A stretch of 57,335 nucleotides of DNA from the NCBI RefSeq assembly GCF_000379485.1, contig NZ_KB902290.1, positions 1 to 57,335 of the forward strand, read 5' to 3'. This DNA comes from Wenxinia marina DSM 24838 (GTDB lineage Bacteria; Pseudomonadota; Alphaproteobacteria; Rhodobacterales; Rhodobacteraceae). Position 1 is the stretch's first letter. Every line of letters starts with the position of its first letter. The notes under the pieces were generated by a model, which worked only from the letters and a program-made list of their open reading frames with translations, was not told the origin of the DNA and did not search any database. Below, piece by piece: positions 24,082-31,948 of the stretch. The translations under genes and the position numbers were made by a program.

Positions 24082-25718
24082 AGGTCAGGGACGCGATCGC
24101 CGAGATCCTGCGGCGCGAGGGGATCCAGACCCTCTTCGGCTACCCGGTGAACCACGCGCTGGAGAGCGCGGCCGAGATCGGCATCCGTCCGATCATCGTC
24201 CGGCAGGAGCGGACGGGCCTGCACATGGCCGACGCGATGTCGCGCCTGTCCTCCGGCCGGTCGCCCGGCGTGTTCGCGATGCAGCTGGGCCCGGGGACCG
24301 AGAACGCCTTCGGCGGCATCGCGCAGGCCTACTCGGAATCGGTGCCGATCCTCGTCCTGCCGATGGGCTACGCCCGGGCCGAGGCGCATGTCGATCCCAA
24401 CTTCTACGCGTCGCGCTCGATGCGGGACATCACCAAGTCGGCCGAACCGCTCACCTCCGCCGCGCAGCTACCGGCGGTGTTCCGCCGCGCCTTCTCGCGC
24501 CTGCGCAACGGCCGGGGCGGGCCGGTGCTGGTCGAGATCCCGAACGACATGTGGAACGACGAGGTGCCGGAGCCGCTGGACTACCGCCCGGTGCTGGCGA
24601 CCCTCTACGGGCCGGACCCGGACGCCGTGGCCGCCGCAGCCGCGCTGCTGCGGACGGCCCGGCGGCCGGTGATCTATGCCGGGCAGGGCGTGCACTACGC
24701 CGGCGCCTGGGACGAGCTGCGCACGCTGGCCGAGCGGCTGTCGATCCCGGTCTGCACCTCGCTGGAAGGCAAGAGCGCGTTCGACGAGACGCATCCCCTC
24801 GCCCTCGGCTCCGGCGGGGCGGCGATCCCGCGGACGGTGCGGCACTTCCTCGACGAGTCGGACGTGATCCTGGGGCTCGGCTGCTCCTTCACCGCCACCG
24901 CCTTCGGGGTGGCGATGCCGGCGGGCAAGCGGGTGATCCATGCGACGCTGGATCCGGCGCACGTCAACAAGGACGTGGAGGCCGAGATCGCGCTGGTGGG
25001 CGACGCCCAACTGACGCTGCAGGCTCTGCTCGCCGCGCTGAACGGGGTGCAGACGCCCGACCCGGCGCCGGTTCATGCCGAGATCGCGAAGGTCCGCGAG
25101 GACTGGCTGGCCGAGTGGATGCCGAAGCTGACGCTGGACGAGGCGCCGCTGTCACCCTACCGCGTGCTGTGGGACCTGCAGCAGACGGTCGACGTCGCGC
25201 GCACGATCATCACCCACGATGCCGGCAGCCCGCGGGACCAGCTGTCGCCGTTCTGGCGCTCCACCGTGCCCCTGTCCTACATCGGCTGGGGGAAGTCGAC
25301 GCAGCTGGGCTACGGCCTCGGCCTCGCGATGGGAGCCAAGCTGGCGCACCCGGACCGGCTGTGTATCAACGTGTGGGGCGACGCGGCGATCGGCTTCACC
25401 GGCATGGATTTCGAGACCGCGGTGCGCGAGCGGATCCCGATCCTGTCGATCCTGCTCAACAACTTCTCCATGGCGATGGAGCTGCCGATCATGCCGGTCT
25501 CGACCGAGCGCTACCGCTCCACCGACATCTCCGGCGACTACGCCGCCTTCGCCCGCGCCCTCGGCGGCCACGGCGAGCGGGTGACCGAGCCGTCGGAGAT
25601 CGTCCCCGCGATCCGCCGCGGCATCGCGGCGACGGAGGCCGGACAGCCGGCGCTGATCGAGTTCATCACCGCCAAGGAGATCGCCCGCTCGCGCTATCAC
25701 GCGAAGACCGGGGCATGA
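24078..25718 (+). CDS. Thiamine-diphosphate-dependent enzyme (3), acetolactate-synthase-like
   Basis: A 546-aa ThDP enzyme. Glu44 lies in VRQERTGLHMADA, and the cofactor motif is WGDAAIGFTGMDFETAVRER...LLNNF, with GDA in place of the usual GDG. The middle domain (about 180-340) is complete. It differs enough from the ThDP enzyme two genes upstream that they are not a recent duplication. It overlaps both neighbours by 4 bases (ATGA). Having two ThDP decarboxylase-like enzymes in one operon suggests either different 2-oxo acids or a decarboxylase plus a carboligase; the sequence does not decide. GGAGG precedes the ATG. Confidence 0.86.
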   Translation: MKVRDAIAEILRREGIQTLFGYPVNHALESAAEIGIRPIIVRQERTGLHMADAMSRLSSGRSPGVFAMQLGPGTENAFGGIAQAYSESVPILVLPMGYARAEAHVDPNFYASRSMRDITKSAEPLTSAAQLPAVFRRAFSRLRNGRGGPVLVEIPNDMWNDEVPEPLDYRPVLATLYGPDPDAVAAAAALLRTARRPVIYAGQGVHYAGAWDELRTLAERLSIPVCTSLEGKSAFDETHPLALGSGGAAIPRTVRHFLDESDVILGLGCSFTATAFGVAMPAGKRVIHATLDPAHVNKDVEAEIALVGDAQLTLQALLAALNGVQTPDPAPVHAEIAKVREDWLAEWMPKLTLDEAPLSPYRVLWDLQQTVDVARTIITHDAGSPRDQLSPFWRSTVPLSYIGWGKSTQLGYGLGLAMGAKLAHPDRLCINVWGDAAIGFTGMDFETAVRERIPILSILLNNFSMAMELPIMPVSTERYRSTDISGDYAAFARALGGHGERVTEPSEIVPAIRRGIAATEAGQPALIEFITAKEIARSRYHAKTGA

Positions 25719-27091
25719 GCGTCGGGCACCTCCTCGAGCGCCTGTCGCCGCTGCTGGGCGCGCGGCTGACGACGGCGCCGGGAATGCTGGAGCAGCATTC
25801 CCACGACATGTCCCGTCAGACCCCGCGCCTGCCGGATGCCGTGGCCGCGCCCGAGAGCGAGGCGGAGGTGCAGGAGATCGTCCGCGCCTGCGCGGCGCTC
25901 GGCGTGCCGATCGTGCCGAAGGGCGCGGGATCCTCGATGGAGGGGCACACGATCCCGGTGCGGGGCGGCCTGGTGCTGGACCTGTCGCGGATGAACCGGA
26001 TCCTCGCGGTGAACGACGCCGACTTCGATGCCGTCGTGCAGCCGGGGGTGACGCGCAAGCAGCTGAACGCCTACCTGCGGGACCGCGGGCTGATGTTCAC
26101 CGTCGATCCCGGCGCCGACGCCAGCCTCGGCGGCATGACCGCGACCCGGGCGTCCGGCACGACCGCGGTGCGCTACGGCACGATGCGCGAGACGGTGGTG
26201 GCGCTGCGGGCGGTGCTGGCGTCCGGCGAGGTGATCGTCAGCGGGCGGCGGACCCGCAAGAGCAGCACGGGGTACGACCTGACGAAGCTGTTCGTGGGAT
26301 CCGAGGGCACGCTGGGGATCGTCACCGAAGTGACCGTGCGCCTGCACCCGATCCCCGAGACCATCGCCTCGGCGGTCTGCGCCTTCGAGACGATGGCGGG
26401 GGCGGTGGAGACGGTGGTCGAGACGATGCAGGCCGGCCTGCCGGTCGCGCGGATCGAGTTCCTCGACGAGGTGGCGGTGGACGCCGCCAACGCCCATGCC
26501 GGCCTCGGCCTGCGCCGCGCGCCGACGCTGTTCCTGGAGTTCCACGGCTCGCCCGCGGGCGTCGCCGAACAGTCCGAGGTGGTGGCGGCGCTGGCGGCCG
26601 GCAACGGCGGCTCGGACTTCGCCTGGTCGACGCTGACCGAAGAGCGCGAGCGGCTGTGGAAGGCGCGGCACGAGACGATCTGGTCGAACCAGTCGCTGCG
26701 TCCGGGCTGCAGGACCTACACCACGGACGTCTGCGTTCCGATCTCGCGCCTCGCCGAGGCGGTGCTGGCGGCGCGGGCGGACGCGGATACCGCGCCGTTC
26801 CCGGTGAAGATCATCGGCCATGTCGGCGACGGCAACTTCCATGTCGGCTACCTCATCAAGCCGGAGATCGCCGAGGAACTGGCCGAGGCGGAGCGGCTGG
26901 CCGAACGCCTGTACCAGCGCACGATGGACATGGGCGGCACCTTCTCGGGCGAGCACGGGGTGGGGATCTCCAAGCTGAAGTACCTGCGGCGCGAGCATGG
27001 CGACGCCACGGTCGAGGCGATGAAGGCGCTGAAGGCGGCGCTGGATCCGGCGGGGATCATGAACCCGGGCAAGCTGGGGCAGGAGGGGTAG
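25715..27091 (+). CDS. FAD-linked D-2-hydroxyacid dehydrogenase (GlcD/D-lactate dehydrogenase type)
   Basis: A 458-aa vanillyl-alcohol-oxidase-fold flavoprotein. The N-terminal PP-loop FAD domain contains IVPKGAGSSMEGHT (about residues 66-79), TRASGTTAVRYGTMRE and FVGSEGTLGIVTEVTVRL. The C-terminal cap ends with IGHVGDGNFH, FSGEHGVGISK and the typical IMNPGKL. It oxidises D-2-hydroxy acids to 2-oxo acids. Together with the FMN-dependent (S)-specific enzyme it would let the operon use both enantiomers of a hydroxy acid such as a mandelate. It is the last gene of the operon and is followed 7 bases later by a hairpin. Confidence 0.9.
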   Translation: MSVGHLLERLSPLLGARLTTAPGMLEQHSHDMSRQTPRLPDAVAAPESEAEVQEIVRACAALGVPIVPKGAGSSMEGHTIPVRGGLVLDLSRMNRILAVNDADFDAVVQPGVTRKQLNAYLRDRGLMFTVDPGADASLGGMTATRASGTTAVRYGTMRETVVALRAVLASGEVIVSGRRTRKSSTGYDLTKLFVGSEGTLGIVTEVTVRLHPIPETIASAVCAFETMAGAVETVVETMQAGLPVARIEFLDEVAVDAANAHAGLGLRRAPTLFLEFHGSPAGVAEQSEVVAALAAGNGGSDFAWSTLTEERERLWKARHETIWSNQSLRPGCRTYTTDVCVPISRLAEAVLAARADADTAPFPVKIIGHVGDGNFHVGYLIKPEIAEELAEAERLAERLYQRTMDMGGTFSGEHGVGISKLKYLRREHGDATVEAMKALKAALDPAGIMNPGKLGQEG

Positions 27092-27097
27092 GTTCGG

Positions 27098-27119
27098 CGC
27101 GGCTGAACTTTCAGCCGCG
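27098..27119 (+). terminator. Hairpin after the mandelate-type operon
   Basis: A 10-bp perfect stem (CGCGGCTGAA / TTCAGCCGCG) around CT, 7 bases after the stop codon. There is no T-run. It abuts the dispersed repeat. Confidence 0.55.
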
Positions 27120-27120
27120 G

Positions 27121-27392
27121 GCAGAACGAAATTCATCGAATTTCGTTCGCGCTCCGGCCGCGGCGTCGGGCGGGGTGGAGAGGTCGCGGTCAGCTCCGGT
27201 TCACCAAAGCAGCGCCTGCCTCGACGCCACCATCGCCTGATCTTTGCCCTGGCGGACCCGTTCTCCGGCATCAAGGAAAATAGCCGTATCCCCGCCCGGG
27301 GCGGGCGGGGCGCCTCGGCGATTTTCCATGACCCCGGAGAACGGGCCCGCCTGTTCGGGCTCAGGCGATGGTGGCTCCGAAGCAGGGTCTGC
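27121..27392. repeat. Dispersed 272-bp palindromic element, copy A
   Basis: Nearly identical to 41602-41872. The left part has an ACGAAATTC-ATC-GAATTTCGT hairpin (27125-27145). The right 184 bp (27209-27392) are bounded by imperfect 32-bp terminal inverted repeats (arms 27209-27240 and 27361-27392, containing GCCACCATCGCCTGA) and contain nested inner arms CCGTTCTCCGG/CCGGAGAACGG, GGAAAAT/ATTTTCC and CCCCGCCC/GGGCGGGG, so the whole can fold into one long hairpin. It has no reading frame of note. It has the build of a MITE-like or REP-composite element and fills the convergent gap 27092-27401. Confidence 0.85.
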
Positions 27393-27401
27393 GGCGGGCG
27401 G

Positions 27402-29675
27402 TCAGCCGAGGAGGGCGCGGGCGATGATCTCGAGCTGGATCTCGTTGGTGCCGCCGAAGATGCTCTGTGCCCGCGAGGCGAGGTAGGCGGGCACGGCGAC
27501 CTTGCGGGCCTCGTCCAGCGGGTCCTCGGGGGGCAGGTCGTGGAGGGGGCGATGCGGCTCCCACCGCAGGTCGCCGGCGGCGTGGGCGGTGAGTTCGGCG
27601 ATGGCCTGGCGGATGCGGCTGCGCTCGATCTTCATCACGCTGGCGGCGACGGCGCCGGGGGCGCCGCCCGCCTCGGCCTCGCCGAGGGCCGTCAGCTCCA
27701 GCATGTCGTTGGCGTCGATGTCGGTGCCGATCCGGGCGAAGCGGGCGCGGACCAGCGGGTCGTCGAACGGCCGGCCGGCGGGGCCGGGCGCGGCGAGCAG
27801 GCGGTGGGCGCGGGCGTGGAGGGCGCGCAGGAGCCCGCCGGCGAAGCTGCCGCCGCGTTCGAACTCCAGGAGGTACCGGGCGATCTGCCAGCCCTGGCCC
27901 TCGTCGCCGACGCGTTCGGCGACGGGCACGCGGACGCCGTCGAGGAAGACCTGGTTGAACTCGTGACTGCCGTCGATCGAGGTGATGGGCCGGACCGTCA
28001 CGCCGGGCGCGTCCATCGCGATCAGCAGGAACGACAGGCCGGCCTGCCTTTTCCCCTCGTCGGAGGTGCGCACCAGCGCGAACATGCGGCTCGCCGCGTG
28101 GGCGTGGGTGGTCCAGATCTTCGTGCCGGTGACGACGTAATCGTCGCCGTCGCGGACCGCGCGGGTCTTCAGCGAGGCGAGGTCGGAGCCGGCGCCGGGT
28201 TCGGAGTAGCCCTGCGCCCAGAGGTCGGCGCCGGAGAGGATCCCGGGCAGGTGACGGGCCTGCTGGTCCTTCGTACCGTAGCGCATCAGAACCGGTGCCA
28301 GCATCTTGAGGCCGGCGGAGCGGAAGTGCGGCTCTCCCGCGCGCTCGCATTCCTGGTCGAACAGGTAGCGGCGCGTGAGGGACCAGCCGGGGCCGCCATG
28401 CTCCGCCGGCCAGGCGGGGGCGGCCCAGCCCTTGGCCGCGAGGATCGCCTGCCACCGCCGGCCGACGGCGGGCTCGGCGAGGAAGCCGGGGGTCAGGCGC
28501 TCGGCCCGGTGCAGCTCGTCCGGCAGGGATGCGGAGAGGAAGGCGCGGACCTCGTCCCCGAAGGCGGCGTCGGCGGGGCCGATCTCCAGGTTCATCTCCT
28601 CGTCGTCCGCCGGGCCGGCGCGGACCAGGCCGTCGGCGACGACCGGATCGAGGGCGTCGGCATAGCCGCTGAGGTGCCCGTCCGTCGTGCCCCAGCGCCG
28701 CTCGAACGCGTAAAGGCGGCGGAGCGCGCGGCCAAGCGGCAGTTCCTCGGTCACGCCCATCGCGCCGTGCAGCTGGATCGCCTCGTGCGCGACCTGCCGG
28801 GCGAGGCGGCCGACCTTGGCGCGGGCGCCGGAGACGGCGCGGGCGCGGGTGGCGGGGTCGTGGACGGAGAGGGTGGCGAGGAGGGTGGAGGCGCGGGCCT
28901 CGCGGCACATCACCGCCATCTCGGCGACCCGGTGCCGCAGCGCCTGGAACGCGGAGAGGGGCTTGCCGAACTGCTCTCGCGTGGTGAGGTGGGCGATCGT
29001 GGCGGCGAGGAGGGCGTCCATCGTGCCGACGGCATCGGCGCAGGCGGCGGCGTTGGCGCGGTCGTGGGCGAGGGAGAGGGCGTCCGTAGGGTCGGCGTCG
29101 CCCAGCCGTTCGGCGGGGGTGCCTGCGAGCGTCAGGTCGGCGGCGGGGCCGTCGACGGCTTGGCAGGGGGTGAGGGTCAGGCCGGGGGCGCCGGGGCGGA
29201 CGAGGAAGAGGGCGGGGCCGGCGGAGGTCGCGGCGGTGACGAGGAAGAGGCCCGCCTCGGCGCCGCCGGGGATGAGGGGCTTCGTCCCGCTCAGGCGCCA
29301 GCCGGCGCTGTCGGGCGCGGCGCGGGTCGCGAGGGCGCCTGCGGGGTTCTCGTCATGGGCGAGGGCGGGGCGGACGCGGCCGGCCGCGATCTCCGGCAGG
29401 AGGGCGGCCTGCTGCTCTTTCGTGCCGAGGGCCGCGATCAGCGGCGCGGCGAGGATGCAGGTGGCGATCCAGGGCTCGCGGCGGACGGCGCGGCCAAGCT
29501 CCTCGGCGACGACGGCGATCTCGGCCGGCGAAGCGCCGCCATGCGCCTCGGGCAGGGCGAGGCCGAGCAGGCCCATCTCGGCCAACGCGGGCCAGAGGTC
29601 CGCCGGCGGGGACTCCAGCCGACGGCGCAGCGTGTCGCGCAGGAGGACCTGCGCCTCGGTCGGGACGAGGCGCAT
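27402..29675 (-). CDS. Fused double acyl-CoA dehydrogenase
   Basis: A 757-aa protein with two complete acyl-CoA dehydrogenase domains in tandem, about twice the usual length. Domain 1 covers about residues 1-355 (GLLGLALPEAHGG, TREQFGKPLSAFQALRHRVA, LHGAMGVTEELPLGR); domain 2 about 365-757 (WPAEHGGPGWSLTRRYLF, YSEPGAGSDLASLKT, IFGGTNEIQLEIIARALLG). In domain 2 the place where medium-chain enzymes have the YEGT glutamate reads FGGT. The build resembles the fused homologue of the alpha2-beta2 dehydrogenases that act on side chains of bulky ring substrates (ChsE3/FadE34-like). It starts directly before the hydratase/lyase stop, with no gap. Confidence 0.9.
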   Translation of the reverse strand: MRLVPTEAQVLLRDTLRRRLESPPADLWPALAEMGLLGLALPEAHGGASPAEIAVVAEELGRAVRREPWIATCILAAPLIAALGTKEQQAALLPEIAAGRVRPALAHDENPAGALATRAAPDSAGWRLSGTKPLIPGGAEAGLFLVTAATSAGPALFLVRPGAPGLTLTPCQAVDGPAADLTLAGTPAERLGDADPTDALSLAHDRANAAACADAVGTMDALLAATIAHLTTREQFGKPLSAFQALRHRVAEMAVMCREARASTLLATLSVHDPATRARAVSGARAKVGRLARQVAHEAIQLHGAMGVTEELPLGRALRRLYAFERRWGTTDGHLSGYADALDPVVADGLVRAGPADDEEMNLEIGPADAAFGDEVRAFLSASLPDELHRAERLTPGFLAEPAVGRRWQAILAAKGWAAPAWPAEHGGPGWSLTRRYLFDQECERAGEPHFRSAGLKMLAPVLMRYGTKDQQARHLPGILSGADLWAQGYSEPGAGSDLASLKTRAVRDGDDYVVTGTKIWTTHAHAASRMFALVRTSDEGKRQAGLSFLLIAMDAPGVTVRPITSIDGSHEFNQVFLDGVRVPVAERVGDEGQGWQIARYLLEFERGGSFAGGLLRALHARAHRLLAAPGPAGRPFDDPLVRARFARIGTDIDANDMLELTALGEAEAGGAPGAVAASVMKIERSRIRQAIAELTAHAAGDLRWEPHRPLHDLPPEDPLDEARKVAVPAYLASRAQSIFGGTNEIQLEIIARALLG

Positions 29676-30500
29676 TCAGCGGCTGTAGGTGCCGTGGCCG
29701 GGGCGGTAGGTCTTGTCGTCGAGGAACTGCTTCAGCCCCTGCTCGCGGCCGCGTTCGGGATCGACGAAGGTGGTCTGGTCGGCCTTGGCGGTCAGGTACT
29801 CGGCCGCCTGCTCCCAGTCCATGTAGCGGGCGTACTTGTAGGCCAGGCGCGCCTGCCGCAGGACGGTGGGGTTCTTGTCCAGCAGCACCTTCGCCAGCTC
29901 CACCGTGCGGGCGCGCAGGCGGTCGGCCGGGACCGCCTCGTTCACCAGGCCGAGCGTCTCGGCCCTGGCGCCGTCGAACTTCTCGCCCGTCATGACGTAG
30001 TACATCGCCTTGCGGTCGTTCATCAGGGTCGAGATCGCCTTGGACACGACGCCGCCGGGGATGACGCCCCAGTTGATCTCTGACAGGCCGAAGGTCGCGT
30101 CCTCGGCCGCGATGGCAAGGTCGCAGCAGATCAGCGGCGTGAAGGCGCCGCCGAAGCAGTAGCCGTTCACCATCGCGATCGTCGGCTTGGCGTAGTGCAT
30201 GAGGCTGCGCCACTGCCAGGCCCGTGTGGAGCGGTAGGCGCGCATCCTCTCGACGTCGGAGACGCCGTCGGTGGCGCGGAAGAAGTCCTTCAGGTCCATG
30301 CCGGCCGAGAAGGCCTCGCCCACGCCGGTCAGGACGATGACGCCGCAGCGGTCGTCCACCTCCAGCGCGTCGAGGACGCGGTTCATGTCCTCGGCGAGGC
30401 CGACGCTCATGGCGTTGCGCTTCTCGGGGCGGTTCAGTTGCACCCAGGCGATGCCGTCCTCGATCTCCACGAGGACGTTGTCTGCGGCGAGGGGGTCCAT
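29676..30500 (-). CDS. ech: Hydroxycinnamoyl(feruloyl)-CoA hydratase/lyase (1)
   Basis: A 274-aa crotonase-fold enzyme matching p-hydroxycinnamoyl-CoA hydratase/lyase along its length: FSAGMDLKDFF, WQWRSLMHYAKPTIAMVNGYCFGGAFTPL, FGLSEINWG (the Glu that acts in catalysis) and the end GREQGLKQFLDDK. It adds water to feruloyl-, caffeoyl- or coumaroyl-CoA and splits off acetyl-CoA, giving vanillin or another hydroxybenzaldehyde. The ATG at 30500 is preferred because GGAG lies 6 bases upstream; a GTG at 30515 would overlap the previous stop. The aldehyde dehydrogenase and the CoA synthetase are the preceding genes, which supports the role. Confidence 0.88.
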   Translation of the reverse strand: MDPLAADNVLVEIEDGIAWVQLNRPEKRNAMSVGLAEDMNRVLDALEVDDRCGVIVLTGVGEAFSAGMDLKDFFRATDGVSDVERMRAYRSTRAWQWRSLMHYAKPTIAMVNGYCFGGAFTPLICCDLAIAAEDATFGLSEINWGVIPGGVVSKAISTLMNDRKAMYYVMTGEKFDGARAETLGLVNEAVPADRLRARTVELAKVLLDKNPTVLRQARLAYKYARYMDWEQAAEYLTAKADQTTFVDPERGREQGLKQFLDDKTYRPGHGTYSR

Positions 30501-30511
30501 GGCGTTCTCCG

Positions 30512-31948
30512 TCACGACTGGCTGACCGACTTGGTCACGAGGTAGGCGTCCATCCCCTCGGTCCCGCCCTCGCTGCCGTAGCCGGACTGCTTGACGCCGC
30601 CGAAGGGGGTTTCCGCCATCGAGATGAACGGGTTGTTGATGCCGATCATGCCGGCCTCGACCTCGTCCGCGATCCGCTGGGCGGTGCGGCCCGAGGCGGT
30701 GAAGGCATAGGCGGCGAGGCCGAAGGGCAGGCGGTTCGCCCGCTCGATCGCCTCGTCGAGGGAGGCGACGGGGGCGGTCACGGCGACCGGGCCGAAGGGC
30801 TCGTTGTTCATGATGTCCGCGTCCTCGGGCACGTTCGCGAGGACGGTGGGGCGGTAGAAATTGCCGCGGTTGCCGACAGGTTCGCCGCCGGTGGCGAGGC
30901 GGGCGCCGCGGTCCACCGCGTCGGCGACCATCCGGCCCATCGCCTCGACCCGGCGGGGATTGGCGAGGGGGCCCATCTGAGTGCCGTCGGCGAGGCCGTC
31001 GCCGACCTGCAGCGCCTCGGCTGCCCGGGCGAAGCCGTCGACGAAGCGGTCGTGCAGGCTCTCATGGACGTAGAAGCGGGTGGGCGAGATGCAGACCTGG
31101 CCGGCGTTGCGGAACTTCTGCTGCACCAGCGTCGCGATGGCGTGGTCGAGGTCGGCATCCTCGGCCACCAGAACCGGCGCGTGGCCGCCCAGCTCCATCG
31201 TCGCGCGCTTGACGCCGGCCTTCGCGGCGAGCTCGGCGAGGTGCTGGCCGACGGGGATCGAGCCGGTGAAGGTGATCTTGCGGATCTCGGGAGCGAAGAT
31301 CAGCCGCGCGGACACCTCGCCCGGGACGCCGTGGACGACGTTGAGCACGCCGGGCGGCAGGCCCGCGTCGGTCAGCGCGCGGGCGATGGCGAGGACGGTC
31401 GAGGGCGTCTCCTCGGACGGCTTGATGACCATCGTGCAGCCGGTGGCCAGGGCGGCGGCGATCTTGCGCGACGGGATCACGCCGGGGAAGTTCCAGGGCG
31501 TGAAGGCGGCGACGGGGCCGACCGGCTCGCGCCGGACGGTCCAAAGGACGCCGGGCACGCGGGACGGGACGACCCGGCCATAGGTGCGGCGGCCCTCGTC
31601 GGCGGTGAAGTCGATGATGTCGGCCGCGATCATGATCTCGGCCCGGGATTCGGCCAGCGGCTTGCCCTGCTCGACGGTCATCGCACGGGCCAGCGGCTCC
31701 ACCCGCTCGCGCAGCAGCTGGGCGCCCTTGCGCAGGATCTGCGCCCGGTCGTAGGCGGGCGTCCGGCGCCAGCCGGGGAAGGCGCGGGCGGCCGCGGCCG
31801 CTGCGCGGTCGAGGTCTGCCTCGGTGGCGTGGGGCAGGGCGGCGATGGCCTCGCCGGTGGCGGGGTTCAGCACGTCCTCGGTGGTGCGGCCCTCGGGGCC
31901 GAGCCAGTCGCCGTCGACGAGAAGGTCGAGGGAAGGGTGGTCGCTCAT
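30512..31948 (-). CDS. Aldehyde dehydrogenase, probably for the aromatic aldehyde (vanillin type)
   Basis: A 478-aa NAD(P)-dependent aldehyde dehydrogenase with the oxyanion Asn153 (FTPWNFP), general base Glu252 (MELGGHAP) and nucleophile Cys286 (NAGQVCISPTRF). It is close to succinate-semialdehyde/vanillin dehydrogenases. It lies between the CoA synthetase (ATGA overlap) and the hydratase/lyase, so oxidation of the released benzaldehyde to the benzoate is the expected job. It could also accept the aldehyde from a mandelate-type pathway encoded at 21-27 kb. Family certain, substrate inferred from neighbours. Confidence 0.9.
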   Translation of the reverse strand: MSDHPSLDLLVDGDWLGPEGRTTEDVLNPATGEAIAALPHATEADLDRAAAAAARAFPGWRRTPAYDRAQILRKGAQLLRERVEPLARAMTVEQGKPLAESRAEIMIAADIIDFTADEGRRTYGRVVPSRVPGVLWTVRREPVGPVAAFTPWNFPGVIPSRKIAAALATGCTMVIKPSEETPSTVLAIARALTDAGLPPGVLNVVHGVPGEVSARLIFAPEIRKITFTGSIPVGQHLAELAAKAGVKRATMELGGHAPVLVAEDADLDHAIATLVQQKFRNAGQVCISPTRFYVHESLHDRFVDGFARAAEALQVGDGLADGTQMGPLANPRRVEAMGRMVADAVDRGARLATGGEPVGNRGNFYRPTVLANVPEDADIMNNEPFGPVAVTAPVASLDEAIERANRLPFGLAAYAFTASGRTAQRIADEVEAGMIGINNPFISMAETPFGGVKQSGYGSEGGTEGMDAYLVTKSVSQS

